Positions 17,461-27,821 of a DNA stretch of 64,000 bases are shown piece by piece. The translations under genes were made by a program, and so were the position numbers. Source of the stretch: Acidovorax kalamii (GTDB taxonomy: Bacteria > Pseudomonadota > Gammaproteobacteria > Burkholderiales > Burkholderiaceae_C). How positions within the stretch are numbered: the stretch's first letter is position 1; each line of letters opens with the position of its first letter. The DNA lies in the NCBI RefSeq assembly GCF_002245625.1, contig NZ_NOIG01000011.1:1-64000 (forward strand), read 5' to 3'. The notes under the pieces were generated by a model. It was not told the DNA's origin. It saw nothing but the letters and a program-made list of their open reading frames with translations, and searched no databases.

Positions 17461-18324
17461 ATGAACCGCCGCCTGCTCCCCCGTCTGCTGCTCACGCCAG
17501 CCATGGCCACGCTCTTCCTGTGGATGATCGTGCCGCTGGTGATGACGATCTACTTCTCGCTCATCCGCTACAACCTCATGCAGCCCGACCAAACGGGCTT
17601 TGCTGGGCTGGAGAATTTCGAGTACTTCGTCACTGACCCATCGTTCGGCGCGGCAGTGGTCAACACCATCTTGCTGCTGGGCAGCGTGATCCTCATCACG
17701 GTGTTCTTCGGCGTGGCGATCGCGCTGCTCATCAACGAGCCGTTCCCGGGCCGGGGCATCGTGCGGGTGCTGCTGATCTCGCCGTTCTTCGTCATGCCCA
17801 CGGTGAACGCGCTGATGTGGAAGAACATGATGATGAACCCCATCTACGGCGTGCTCGCGCAGGTGTGGATGTTCTTTGGCGCACAGCCCGTGGACTGGCT
17901 TACCGACCACCCGCTGTTCTCCGTCATCGTCATGGTGTCGTGGCAGTGGCTGCCGTTCGCCACGCTGATCTTCATGACCGCGCTGCAGAGCATGAACCAC
18001 GAGCAGCTGGAAGCCTCGCGCATGGACGGTGCCAACTACCTGCAGCAGCTGCGCTACCTGTACGTGCCGCACCTGGGCCGCTCGGTGGCCGTGGTGGTCA
18101 TGATCGAACTCATCTTCTTGCTCAGCATCTTTGCCGAGATCTACACCACCACCGCCGGTGGGCCGGGCGATGCGAGCACCAACGTCACCTTCCTGATCTT
18201 CAAGCAGGCGCTGCTCAACTTCGACGCGGGCGTGGCCTCTGCCGGCGCGCTGTTCGCCGTCGTGCTGGCCAATATTGCGGCGGTTTTCCTGATCCGTATG
18301 GTCGGCAAGAACCTCGACAAGTAA
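17461..18324 (+). CDS. polyol ABC transporter permease 1 (MalF type)
   Basis: A 287-residue inner membrane protein with six predicted helices, part of the sugar-alcohol importer. The EAA loop that contacts the ATPase is EASRMDGANYLQQLRYLYVP (about 182-201). It corresponds to SmoF/MtlF. The ATG at 17461 lies 147 bases after the binding-protein stop, beyond the long inverted repeat; TGAGGCTCCC just upstream supplies a weak ribosome binding site. It is followed after 18 bases by the second permease gene. Confidence 0.88.
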   Translation: MNRRLLPRLLLTPAMATLFLWMIVPLVMTIYFSLIRYNLMQPDQTGFAGLENFEYFVTDPSFGAAVVNTILLLGSVILITVFFGVAIALLINEPFPGRGIVRVLLISPFFVMPTVNALMWKNMMMNPIYGVLAQVWMFFGAQPVDWLTDHPLFSVIVMVSWQWLPFATLIFMTALQSMNHEQLEASRMDGANYLQQLRYLYVPHLGRSVAVVVMIELIFLLSIFAEIYTTTAGGPGDASTNVTFLIFKQALLNFDAGVASAGALFAVVLANIAAVFLIRMVGKNLDK

Positions 18325-18342
18325 GACCCAGGGGCAACGAAC

Positions 18343-19188
18343 ATGACAACAACCAAACGACGCCGTTCCAACTTTCCGCTCGGCCTGCTGGCCTTGCGCA
18401 CCGCAGCCGCCTGGGGCGTGGCCCTGCTGCTGTTCTTCCCGCTGGGGTGGCTGTTCCTCACCGCCTTCAAGACCGAGCTGCAGGCCATCGCCGTGCCGCC
18501 GCTGTTCGTCTTCACGCCGACGCTGGAGAATTTTCACGAGGTGCAGGAGCGCAGCGACTACCTGCTGTATGCCAAGAACTCGGTCATCACCAGCGTGCTC
18601 TCCACCCTGCTGGGCCTGATGCTCGCCGCCCCTGCGGCCTACGCCATGGCCTTCTTCAAGGGCAAGTACACCAAGGACATCCTGATGTGGATGCTCTCCA
18701 CCAAGATGATGCCCGCCGTGGGCGCGCTGGTGCCCATCTACGTGCTGGCGCAAAAGAGCCACCTGCTGGATACGCAGCTTGCGCTCATCATCGTGTTCGC
18801 GCTGTCCAACCTGCCCATCATGGTCTGGATTCTGTACTCGCACTTCAAGGACATCCCGCACGAGATCCTGGAGGCCGCGCGCATGGACGGCGCCACGCTA
18901 TGGCAGGAGGTGCGCCTGGTGCTGCTGCCGCTGGGCATGGGCGGCCTGGCATCCACCGGCTTGCTGTGCCTTGTGCTGTCGTGGAACGAGGCTTTCTGGA
19001 GCCTGAACCTCAGCGCCGCCAAGGCCGGCACGCTCGCCACGCTGATCGCGTCGTACTCCAGCCCCGAGGGCCTGTTCTGGGCCAAGTTGTCTGCGGCTTC
19101 GCTCATGGCCATTGCGCCCATCGTGGTGTTCGGCTGGTTCAGCCAGAAGCAGCTCGTCCAAGGTCTCACGTTCGGCGCGGTCAAGTAA
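18343..19188 (+). CDS. polyol ABC transporter permease 2 (MalG type)
   Basis: A 281-residue inner membrane protein with six predicted helices and a basic N-terminus (TTTKRRRSN). The EAA loop is EAARMDGATLWQEVRLVLLP (about 179-198). It corresponds to SmoG/MtlG and pairs with the preceding permease to form the channel. It is preceded by GGGGCAACGAAC, and the ATPase gene begins 50 bases after its stop. Confidence 0.88.
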   Translation: MTTTKRRRSNFPLGLLALRTAAAWGVALLLFFPLGWLFLTAFKTELQAIAVPPLFVFTPTLENFHEVQERSDYLLYAKNSVITSVLSTLLGLMLAAPAAYAMAFFKGKYTKDILMWMLSTKMMPAVGALVPIYVLAQKSHLLDTQLALIIVFALSNLPIMVWILYSHFKDIPHEILEAARMDGATLWQEVRLVLLPLGMGGLASTGLLCLVLSWNEAFWSLNLSAAKAGTLATLIASYSSPEGLFWAKLSAASLMAIAPIVVFGWFSQKQLVQGLTFGAVK

Positions 19189-19238
19189 AGCGCAGCGTTC
19201 ATCTCCCCAGTTTTCAAAGCATTCAGGAACCCGATTCC

Positions 19239-20278
<1,040 letters not shown>

Positions 20279-20282
<4 letters not shown>

Positions 20283-21022
20283 CGGTCATGAGCCTCCAAT
20301 TCCCACTCCACGGCAAGGTGGCGGCCATCACTGGCGCGGCCTCTGGCATTGGCTTTGCCAGCGCCCAGGTCATGGCCGATGCGGGCGCGCGCGTGGTGCT
20401 GATCGACCGCGACGAGGAGGCGCTCGCCAAGGCCTGCACGGCCATTGGCGAACGCGCTTCGCCGCTGGTGCTCGATCTGCTGGATGCCAAGCAGTGCGCC
20501 AGCCTGCTGCAGCGCACGCTGGGCATCGCGGGCCCACTCGACATCTTTCATGCCAACGCGGGGCTGTATGTGGGCGGCGATCTCGTCGATGCCGACCCTG
20601 ACGCCATCGACCGCATGCTGAACCTGAACGTCAACGTAGTGATGAAGAACGTGCACAACGTGCTGCCCCACATGATCGAGCGCGGCCGGGGGGACATCAT
20701 CGTCACCAGCTCGCTGGCAGCGCATTTCCCCACGCCGTGGGAGCCCGTCTACGCGTCGTCTAAGTGGGCGGTCAACTGCTTCGTGCAGACCGTGCGCCGT
20801 CAAGTCTTCAAGCATGGCATCCGCGTGGGCTCCATCTCGCCCGGGCCCGTCATCACCTCGCTGCTGGCCGACTGGCCCGCGGAGAAGCTCGCCGAGGCCA
20901 AGGCCAGCGGCAGCCTCATCGAGGCCTCCGAAGTGGCCGATGTGGTGCTCTTCATGCTCACCCGCCCGCGCGGCATGACCATCCGCGACGTCGTGATGAT
21001 GCCCACCAATTTTGATCTCTAG
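20279..21022 (+). CDS. short-chain polyol dehydrogenase (SDR)
   Basis: A 247-residue classical SDR expected to oxidise a sugar alcohol to a ketose with NAD+. The nucleotide-binding TGAASGIG (18-25), the NAG motif (93-95), catalytic Ser144/Ser145, Tyr158 and Lys162 (YASSK) are present. The acidic residue after the second strand (LIDRD, about 41-45) favours NAD over NADP. Position within the polyol operon suggests ribitol, sorbitol/galactitol or a similar polyol as substrate; the sequence alone does not decide. The start overlaps the ATPase gene; a second ATG at 20288 is possible. Confidence 0.82.
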
Positions 21023-21041
21023 AAACCCGCTGTCACGCACC

Positions 21042-22433
21042 ATGAATTTCATCCTGCACCTGGGCCTGGGCTCCTTCCACCGCGCGCACCAGGCCGTCTA
21101 TATGCACCAGTTGCGCCAGCAGGGCAGCACGGACTGGGCCATCGCGGGCGGTAACCTGCGCCCCGACATGGCAGACACGATTGCGGCCCTGCAGGCGCAG
21201 GGCGGGCGCTACACGCTGGAGACCGTCACGCCCCAGGGCGAGCGCAGCTACACCGTCATCGAGTCGATTCAGCGCGTGATCCCGTACCAAGACGACCTTG
21301 CCCCGCTGATCGCCGCCGGTGCCGATCCGGCCACGCGCATCATCAGCTTTACGGTGACCGAGGCAGGCTACTACCTGGATGCCCAGAACCAGCTCGACTG
21401 GTCCACGTTTGCCGACCTGCGCGCCGACCTCGCGGCCGTGAAGGCGGGACAAGCTGGCCACACGATCTACGGTGGCCTGGTCAGCATCCTGCGCGCGCGC
21501 AGGGCAGCCGGGACGGGCCCCGTGACGCTGATGAACTGCGACAACCTGCGCCACAACGGCGAGCGCTCGCGCAACGGCCTGCTGCAGTTCATCGAGGCGC
21601 TGGGCGATGAGCCACTGAAAGAGTGGGTGGTGCAGAACACCACCAGCCCCAACGCCATGGTGGACCGCATCACGCCGCGCCCCACGCCCGATGTGGCCGA
21701 GCGCGTGAAGGCTGCAACGGGTTGGGACGACAAGGCTGCCCTGATGGGCGAGAGCTTTATCCAGTGGGTGATCGAAGACGACTTTATCGCCGGCCGGCCC
21801 GCGTGGGAGACGGTAGGCGTGGAGATGGTGCAGTCGGTGCAGGCACACGAAGAGGCCAAGATCCGCCTGCTCAACGCCACCCACAGCTGCATTGCCTGGG
21901 CGGGCACGCTGGTGGGCTACCAGTACATCCACGAAGGCACGCACGATGCGGCCATCCGCCAAATGGCCTACGACTACGTGACCGACGATGCGATCCCCGT
22001 GCTGCTGCCGTGCCCCATCGACCTCGCGCGCTACCGCGACGTGGTGCTGGACCGCTTTGGTAACCCCGCCATCGCTGACACCAACCAGCGCGTGGCCATG
22101 GACGCGTTCTCCAAGATCCCAGGCATGATCGCGCCCACCATCCGCGACAAGCTGGCGCGCAATGCATCGTTTGACAGCGTAGCCCTGCTGCCCGCACTGT
22201 TCCTGGCCTACCTGCAGCGCTGGCATGCCGGGCAGATCCCCTACACCTACCAGGACCAGGCCATGGACCCGGCCGTGGCCCATGCCATCTGCGATGCCGC
22301 CGACCCCGTAGCCGCCTTCGCAGCCGACACCACCCTGTGGGGCGAGATGGCCAGCCACCCCCGGCTGGTGGATGCCCTGCGCAAAGCCTACGCCCGCGTG
22401 CTGGCCTTTGTGGCGCAGCGGACAGGCGCCTGA
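21042..22433 (+). CDS. mannitol dehydrogenase family protein, probably D-arabinitol 4-dehydrogenase
   Basis: A 463-residue polyol-specific long-chain dehydrogenase, NAD-dependent. The N-terminal FILHLGLGSFHRAHQA is the nucleotide-binding start, and the catalytic signature K273-x4-N278-x2-H281 (KIRLLNATH) is intact. The length, shorter than the about 490 residues of mannitol 2-dehydrogenases, and the adjoining xylulokinase gene favour D-arabinitol to D-xylulose oxidation. Mannitol or sorbitol to fructose remains possible, since a PfkB ketose kinase is also in the locus. It lies 19 bases after the SDR gene. Confidence 0.78.
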   Translation: MNFILHLGLGSFHRAHQAVYMHQLRQQGSTDWAIAGGNLRPDMADTIAALQAQGGRYTLETVTPQGERSYTVIESIQRVIPYQDDLAPLIAAGADPATRIISFTVTEAGYYLDAQNQLDWSTFADLRADLAAVKAGQAGHTIYGGLVSILRARRAAGTGPVTLMNCDNLRHNGERSRNGLLQFIEALGDEPLKEWVVQNTTSPNAMVDRITPRPTPDVAERVKAATGWDDKAALMGESFIQWVIEDDFIAGRPAWETVGVEMVQSVQAHEEAKIRLLNATHSCIAWAGTLVGYQYIHEGTHDAAIRQMAYDYVTDDAIPVLLPCPIDLARYRDVVLDRFGNPAIADTNQRVAMDAFSKIPGMIAPTIRDKLARNASFDSVALLPALFLAYLQRWHAGQIPYTYQDQAMDPAVAHAICDAADPVAAFAADTTLWGEMASHPRLVDALRKAYARVLAFVAQRTGA

Positions 22434-22465
22434 TGCTGGTGTAACTTCCGTCCAGCACCACCACC

Positions 22466-23398
22466 ATGACCGTGAAAACGTCCACCGCCCCGCGCCAGAC
22501 CAAACCCGAGCTGGAGCACGACTATGTGCGCTCGCCCGCACTGGGCTACGAGTCGCCGGACACTGCGGGCTTCATCCGTTGCCTGGCCCACGGGTTTCCC
22601 ACGCCGCTGGCGCGCTGGCACTACCACGACGAGTACGAGCTGCACCTCATCACGGCCACCTCGGGCAAGGTGTTTGTGGGCGACTGGATCGGGCAGTTTC
22701 AGCCCGGCCATCTGGTGCTGACGGGCCCGCGCCTGCCGCACAACTGGATCAGCATGGATCTGCCCGAAGGCGGTGTGCCGCTGCGCGACCTGGTGATCCA
22801 GTTCTCGCACGCGCCGCTGGTGGCCAGCAGTGAAAGCATTCCTGAGCTGCGCGAGGTGCTGCCCCTGCTGGAGCGCGCGCGCCACGGCATCGAGTTCTTC
22901 GGCATGGAGGCGCAGGCGCAAGAACACTGGCACCGCATCAAGGCGCGGCAAGGCCTGGCCCGGTTTGGCGCGTTCTGCGAATTTCTGAGCGATCTGGCGC
23001 GTTGCACCGACTTTCGCCTGCTGTCGAGCACGCAACTGCAAAGCGAAGACAACGACGCCCAGCTTGACCAGATCAACGCCATCGTGAGCCGCATCACCGA
23101 CCACCTGGCCGAGCCCCTGGCCGCCGCTGACCTGGCGCAGGAGCTGGGCATGACCGAGAGCCGCTTCTCGCGCTTCTTCCGCCGCGCCACGGGCAACACC
23201 TTCACCGACTTCGTGAACCTGGTCCGCGTGAACCGCGCGTGCCAGCTGCTCATGGAGTCCGACCGCTACATCACCCACATCGCGTACGACGTGGGCTTCA
23301 ACAACATGGCCAACTTCAACCGCCGCTTCCTGGACATCAAGGGCATGACGCCCAGCGAGTTTCGCAAGCAGGGCGCGGGAAGGTTTGGCAAGGTGTGA
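22466..23398 (+). CDS. AraC family regulator of the polyol locus
   Basis: A 310-residue regulator with an N-terminal cupin-like sensing domain (about 40-120; HYHDEYELHLITATSGKVFVGDW) and a C-terminal double helix-turn-helix (about 205-300; AADLAQELGMTESRFSRFFRRATGNTFTDFVNLVRV and THIAYDVGFNNMANFNRRF). It resembles MtlR-type activators of mannitol/arabitol genes. It probably activates the transporter and dehydrogenase genes when a polyol is present. It is transcribed in the same direction, 32 bases after the dehydrogenase gene. Confidence 0.85.
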   Translation: MTVKTSTAPRQTKPELEHDYVRSPALGYESPDTAGFIRCLAHGFPTPLARWHYHDEYELHLITATSGKVFVGDWIGQFQPGHLVLTGPRLPHNWISMDLPEGGVPLRDLVIQFSHAPLVASSESIPELREVLPLLERARHGIEFFGMEAQAQEHWHRIKARQGLARFGAFCEFLSDLARCTDFRLLSSTQLQSEDNDAQLDQINAIVSRITDHLAEPLAAADLAQELGMTESRFSRFFRRATGNTFTDFVNLVRVNRACQLLMESDRYITHIAYDVGFNNMANFNRRFLDIKGMTPSEFRKQGAGRFGKV

Positions 23399-23491
23399 GG
23401 CCCGCAGCGGTCTGGAGGGTGAAGGGCTGGTGAGTGTTGAAGATCGTTCCCACCGAATCACCCTGCGACCCTCCCCCGCGTCACCCACCCA

Positions 23492-23520
23492 CCGTTCGGG
23501 CTGAGCCTTTCGAAGCCACG
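23492..23520 (+). repeat. short repeat of the GTTCGGGCTGAGCCTTTCGA type
   Basis: CCGTTCGGGCTGAGCCTTTC followed by GAAGCCACG matches a widely dispersed proteobacterial intergenic element (CCGTTC-GGGCTGAGC-TGTCGAAGCC) that I recognise from memory. One copy is seen in the window, in the 181-base gap between the regulator gene and xylB. Confidence 0.5.
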
Positions 23521-23579
23521 GCCCGCCCTCCAATCTGATCCTGCGCCCGCGTGGCATCCCGCCGACCCCGCCACCCACC

Positions 23580-25127
23580 ATGTACCTCGGAATCGATTTG
23601 GGCACCTCGGGTGTCAAGCTCCTGCTGCTGGACGATGCGCAAGCCGTGGTCGCCACGGCCGATGCTGCCGTGCCCCAGCACCGCCCCCGGCCCACATGGA
23701 GCGAACAGCACCCGGCCGACTGGTGGGCAGCCCTGGAGGCTGCCGTGGCGCAGCTGCGCGCGCAGGTGCCTGCCGCCTGGGCGCAGGTGCGCGGCATCGG
23801 CCTGTCGGGCCACATGCATGGCGCGGTGGTGCTGGGGGCGCAGGGCCAGGTGCTGCGCCCCGCCATCCTGTGGAATGACGGCCGCGCCAGCGCCGAATGT
23901 GCGCAGCTGGAAGACGCCGTGCCCACCTCGCGCCAGATCACCGGCAATCTCGCCATGCCCGGCTTCACCGCGCCCAAGCTGCAGTGGCTGCGCACGCACG
24001 AGCCCGCCGTGTTCGACCAGATCCGCACCGTGCTGCTGCCCAAGGACTGGCTGCGTCTGCAACTCAGCGGCGATGCAGTGAGCGACATGTCCGACGCATC
24101 AGGCACGCTGTGGCTGGACGTGCAGGCCCGCGCCTGGAGCCCGGCCATGTTGCAAGCCTGTGGGCTCGATACATTGCACATGCCCGCACTGGCCGAGGGC
24201 AGCGCGCCCACGGGCACGCTGCGCAGCGACGTGGCGCGCCGCTGGGGGCTCGGTAAAGGTGTCGTCGTGGCCGCTGGCGCGGGCGACAATGCCGCCAGTG
24301 CCGTGGGTGTGGGCGCCCGCACTGCCGGGCAGGGCTTTGTGTCGCTGGGCACCTCGGGCGTGGTCTTTCGGGTGACGGATGCATTTGCGCCTGCCACCGA
24401 GCGCGCCGTGCATGCCTTTGCCCACGCGCTGCCGCAGCGGTGGCACCACATGTCGGTCATGCTCAGTGCAGCGAGTGCGTTTGGCTGGGTCACCCGGCTC
24501 ACAGGGCGCGGTGACGAGGCGCAACTGTCGGACGCCGTGGGCGCTTTGGCACCCGGCCGCCGTGCCCTGGCACCTTTGTTTTTGCCCTACCTGAGCGGCG
24601 AACGCACGCCGCACAACAACGCGGCGGCCACCGGCGTTTTCATGGGCCTGCGCGCCGAGCACGACGCGGCGGACCTGGCCTATGCCGTGATGGAAGGCGT
24701 GGGCTTTGGCCTGCTTGATGGCCTCAATGCGATGCGCGCCGCAGGGGCCGGGCAGGGCGATGCTGCGGTTGATGCTGCTGGTTCGACCGCCCCTGTTCAG
24801 GCTGAACTTGTCGATGCCCGTACAGCACCAGGCGCCGCCGACAGCGCCCTGGCTTTGGTCGGTGGTGGCGCGCGCAGCAACCCCTGGGCGCAACTGTTGG
24901 CCAGCGCTTTCGACACCTCTTTGCAGCGCCCGCAGGGCGCACACGCCGCCGCCGCTCTGGGCGCGGCCCGCCTGGCGGCCATGGCCTGTGGCGGGGACGA
25001 GGCCCACTGGTGCCAGCCCTTGACTGCTGATGCCATCTTCATGCCACAGCCTGCACAACAAGCCTTGCTGGCCGACCGCTATGCCCGATTTGTCGCGCTG
25101 TACCCCGCACTGCAATCGCAGTTCTGA
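23580..25127 (+). CDS. xylB: xylulokinase
   Basis: Phosphorylates D-xylulose to xylulose 5-phosphate, feeding the pentose phosphate pathway. The 515-residue protein has the two actin-like FGGY domains: MYLGIDLGTSGVKLLLLD at the N-terminus, GIGLSGHMHGAVVL, the catalytic region ILWNDGRASAEC, AGAGDNAASAVGVG (about 236-249), SLGTSGVVF, and PYLSGERTPHNN. A low-complexity Ala-rich insertion (about 390-425) separates C-terminal motifs (ALVGGGARSNPWAQLLAS). The upstream gap of about 180 bases suggests separate control, but it is in line with the polyol operon. Its product fits the D-xylulose made by the arabinitol dehydrogenase. Confidence 0.9.
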   Translation: MYLGIDLGTSGVKLLLLDDAQAVVATADAAVPQHRPRPTWSEQHPADWWAALEAAVAQLRAQVPAAWAQVRGIGLSGHMHGAVVLGAQGQVLRPAILWNDGRASAECAQLEDAVPTSRQITGNLAMPGFTAPKLQWLRTHEPAVFDQIRTVLLPKDWLRLQLSGDAVSDMSDASGTLWLDVQARAWSPAMLQACGLDTLHMPALAEGSAPTGTLRSDVARRWGLGKGVVVAAGAGDNAASAVGVGARTAGQGFVSLGTSGVVFRVTDAFAPATERAVHAFAHALPQRWHHMSVMLSAASAFGWVTRLTGRGDEAQLSDAVGALAPGRRALAPLFLPYLSGERTPHNNAAATGVFMGLRAEHDAADLAYAVMEGVGFGLLDGLNAMRAAGAGQGDAAVDAAGSTAPVQAELVDARTAPGAADSALALVGGGARSNPWAQLLASAFDTSLQRPQGAHAAAALGAARLAAMACGGDEAHWCQPLTADAIFMPQPAQQALLADRYARFVALYPALQSQF

Positions 25128-25155
25128 CGCGCTGCCTGCTTCTCCCCAAGCCACC

Positions 25156-26190
25156 ATGACTTCTGCACCCAACACCTCTACCGCTACGACGCCCATCCAC
25201 GCCGCCATCGCAGGCGAGGCCCTCATCGACCTCATCCGCCGCCCCGATGGCAGCTACCTGCCGTGCCTGGGCGGCGCGCTCTACAACCTGTGCCGTGCGC
25301 TGGCCCGGCAGGGCGTGGGCACGCAGTACCTCAACCCCTTGTCGCGCGACCGCTTTGGCCGCGAGCTGGCAGCTCAGTTGGTGGCCGACGGCGTGGTGTT
25401 GGCCCAGCCCGAGCCTGTGCAGCAAGTCACCTCACTGGCCGTGGTCAATCTCGATGCAAATGGCCACCCCGACTACGCCTTCTACCGCGAAGGTGTGGCA
25501 GACCGCGCTGTGTCCGCCGCGGGTTTGGGCGAAAGCTGCGCGGCTTTGCCCGCGCTGCAGCTGGTCTGCACCGGCGCTTTGGCTCTCGACGCGCGCGACA
25601 CGGCCATCTACTTGCCATGGCTGGCCGCCCAGCGCGCCGCAGGCCGCTGCGTGGTGGTCGATGCCAACCTGCGCCCCTCCGTCATGCCCGACCTGGCGGC
25701 CTACCGCACCATGGTGCACGCCGCGCTGGCCCACGCCCACATCATCAAGGCCAGCGACGAAGACCTGGAGCATCTGGCTGTGCCCGGCGCCGATGCCCTG
25801 GCCCGCGCGCAGCATCTGCTGGCCGCCAACCCGCAAGCCCATCTGCTGGCGCTGACACTGGGGGCGGAAGGCGCATGGCTGCTGCACCGCAGCGGCGCGC
25901 AATGTTTTGCGAAAGAAGCCCAGCCGCTGCAGGTGGTGGACACCGTGGGCGCGGGCGACAGTTTTCTGGCGGGGCTGCTGGCGCATTTGCTGCGGCAATC
26001 GCAGGCTGCAGGGGTTGCGAGTTTTACGCAGTTTGTGGACGGGCTGACGGCCGACGCCTGCCAGCTGGCGCTGCGCCATGCGCTGGCCAGCGCCAGCCTG
26101 TGTGTGATGGAGCAGGGCTGCGTGCCACCGGGCTGGGAGGCAGCGCGCGCATGGAGCGAGCAGCATCCAGCAGCCCAAGACCCGCGCTGA
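25156..26190 (+). CDS. PfkB family sugar kinase, probably fructokinase
   Basis: A 344-residue ribokinase-family enzyme expected to phosphorylate fructose or a related ketose. The N-terminal AGEALIDLI and substrate-binding CLGGALYNLCRALARQG are typical of fructokinases, and the C-terminal PfkB signature DTVGAGDSF (262-270) holds the catalytic Asp268. It completes the polyol route: mannitol or sorbitol oxidised to fructose, then phosphorylated. The start ATG at 25156 follows the xylB stop by 28 bases. Confidence 0.82.
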   Translation: MTSAPNTSTATTPIHAAIAGEALIDLIRRPDGSYLPCLGGALYNLCRALARQGVGTQYLNPLSRDRFGRELAAQLVADGVVLAQPEPVQQVTSLAVVNLDANGHPDYAFYREGVADRAVSAAGLGESCAALPALQLVCTGALALDARDTAIYLPWLAAQRAAGRCVVVDANLRPSVMPDLAAYRTMVHAALAHAHIIKASDEDLEHLAVPGADALARAQHLLAANPQAHLLALTLGAEGAWLLHRSGAQCFAKEAQPLQVVDTVGAGDSFLAGLLAHLLRQSQAAGVASFTQFVDGLTADACQLALRHALASASLCVMEQGCVPPGWEAARAWSEQHPAAQDPR

Positions 26191-26266
26191 CATCCGGGTT
26201 TGGGGCACCGTCGTTGGAGGGGCAGGCCGTCTATCATTTCCTGTTGCAGATTTGCGGAGGATGCCG

Positions 26267-26542
26267 ATGACGGAGTTTCTGGTTGCGATGCTGTGGTCAG
26301 CGGTTGAGGTGCTGATCGTCTTCACGGGCGCGCAGGTGATCCGGGTGCTCAGCTTCGGCCGCTGGCGCTCTGAGCGCTGGAGCACCAACGAAGCGCGTAC
26401 CTTGAGCGCGGCGGGCGCACTGTCGTTTCTCCATGACGGGCAACGTGTGGTGACGACCAACGGCCTGATATTCGTGGGCTTGTTGTTCTATGGGTTGCTC
26501 GCCGTTTTGGCCGTCGCGCTTTCGAGGCTGGCTTTGGCGTGA
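26267..26542 (+). CDS. small membrane protein of unknown function
   Basis: A 91-residue protein with two hydrophobic segments (about 5-30 and 68-90) around a basic, polar middle. GCGGAGG (26254-26260) lies six bases before the ATG at 26267, which decides the start over ATG 26261. The stop codon overlaps the GTG start of the next gene (GTGA), so the two are coupled. I do not recognise the family. Confidence 0.6.
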   Translation: MTEFLVAMLWSAVEVLIVFTGAQVIRVLSFGRWRSERWSTNEARTLSAAGALSFLHDGQRVVTTNGLIFVGLLFYGLLAVLAVALSRLALA

Positions 26543-27027
26543 TTGCGGGTAGCGCAGTGCCCCAGGACACACAGATCATCCCCGTCGGCCCTGTCACGGC
26601 AGAAGCCGCCTGCACGCTCATCCGCCAGTCCATCACCCACTGCTGCTCCCTCGACCACGGCCATGACCCTGCCATCCTGACGGCCTGGCTGATCAACAAG
26701 ACCCCCGAGAATCTGGCTGCGTGGATGTCCGCGCCAGACGCTGCCGCGTGGGGTGCATACCGGGGCGACAAGATGGTGGGTTTTGCGCTGGTGGCGGGGG
26801 CCACGCTGGCGTTGTGCTATGTGGTGCCTGAAGCCATACACCAAGGGGTGGGGCGGGCCTTGCTGCGACAAGCCGAGGGCCATGCGCGCAAGGTGGGGCT
26901 CTCAGCCTTGGGCCTTGAGAGTACGCGCACCGCTGAGCACTTTTACCGCCGCAATGGCTACGTGCCGCATGGCGCGGTGCAAACGTGGGCCGGTCTGCAG
27001 GCACAGCCGATGCGCAAGGCGCTATGA
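26539..27027 (+). CDS. GNAT family N-acetyltransferase
   Basis: A 162-residue acetyltransferase. The acetyl-CoA binding segment is CYVVPEAIHQGVGRALLRQAEGHARKVG (about 94-121), followed by LGLESTRTAEHFYRRNGYVP, the usual GNAT end. GTG start overlapping the stop of the small membrane protein gene by four bases. The substrate is unknown. A repeat copy follows the gene. Confidence 0.8.
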   Translation: MIAGSAVPQDTQIIPVGPVTAEAACTLIRQSITHCCSLDHGHDPAILTAWLINKTPENLAAWMSAPDAAAWGAYRGDKMVGFALVAGATLALCYVVPEAIHQGVGRALLRQAEGHARKVGLSALGLESTRTAEHFYRRNGYVPHGAVQTWAGLQAQPMRKAL

Positions 27028-27084
27028 ACTGACTGGGGTTCCTGGCGTGCCCGCCTGTCGTGCCCGGCCTTGGGGGGTAGAGAT

Positions 27085-27152
27085 GCAAGCAAAATTGGCC
27101 GCTGGCGCCTGTTAGGTATGCGCTTGTAGCTCTCTTTTTTATAGCATTATGG
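27085..27152 (+). repeat. dispersed repeat copy between convergent genes
   Basis: Reads AAAATTGGCCGCTGGCGCC, TATGCGC, TTGTAGCTCTC and TTTTATAGCA in the family order, between the acetyltransferase gene and the convergent SUKH-type gene. Confidence 0.65.
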
Positions 27153-27180
27153 ATAAGGTTTCCCAGCGCCCGCGACGTCG

Positions 27181-27801
27181 CTAGGTGCTTGTGGTCACCC
27201 GGTGGCCCTGGTTGTCGTTCATTTCCAGAATCCACCACTGCGCCCCCGTGTTCTTGTCGATGAAGCGCATGTGCGAGGCGATGTTGGCCAGCATTTGGCT
27301 GTCCAGGTGGAGCAGGCGCTGTACATAGTCCATCAGGTCGTTGGCCTCGTGGGTGAACTCGAAACCGTCGTGGTCAAACTCGAACACCTGTCCGGCGCAC
27401 TCGCCATCGGTCGCCATCAGGATGTAGTTGCCCGAATGGGGCGTCTCGCCAATCACCAGGCAGTGCTCGATCCAGTCGGGCAGGATCTCTTCGCGTTCTT
27501 CGTCGCTCAGGTGTTCCGTCCAGCCTTCAAACGCCTCTTGCAGCGTGGGCCATTCAGCTGGTGGGGCGATGTAGCGGGCGGCGTCGCCCGAGTCGGCATC
27601 GTGATACAGCAGCACGCCACCGAACGTGGCATAGAAACCGGAAAGCTGGCCCACATCGGACAGGGGCGCATCCAGCGCAGCGGGGGGCTGGATGTGGTGC
27701 TGGAAGTTCACCGTTTTGGTTTGCTGCGGCTTGTTGATGCGCTCGCAGGTGAAGGTGCCGGCGTGTTCGGTGATGGCGCGGTGCAGATCAGGCAGTGTCA
27801 T
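27181..27801 (-). CDS. SMI1/KNR4 (SUKH) family protein
   Basis: A 206-residue soluble protein. The section DWIEHCLVIGETPHSGNYILMATDGECAGQVFEFDHDGFEFT (about 107-150) matches the SUKH/SMI1-KNR4 core, with the conserved gly-rich strand and the hallmark aromatic/acidic DHDGFE. SUKH proteins include immunity proteins for contact-dependent and polymorphic toxins, but no toxin gene is adjacent here; only an acetyltransferase gene 20 bases upstream on the same strand. A general role is therefore uncertain. Confidence 0.65.
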   Translation of the reverse strand: MTLPDLHRAITEHAGTFTCERINKPQQTKTVNFQHHIQPPAALDAPLSDVGQLSGFYATFGGVLLYHDADSGDAARYIAPPAEWPTLQEAFEGWTEHLSDEEREEILPDWIEHCLVIGETPHSGNYILMATDGECAGQVFEFDHDGFEFTHEANDLMDYVQRLLHLDSQMLANIASHMRFIDKNTGAQWWILEMNDNQGHRVTTST

Positions 27802-27821
27802 GGGCAGACCTTGGGTGGCAG

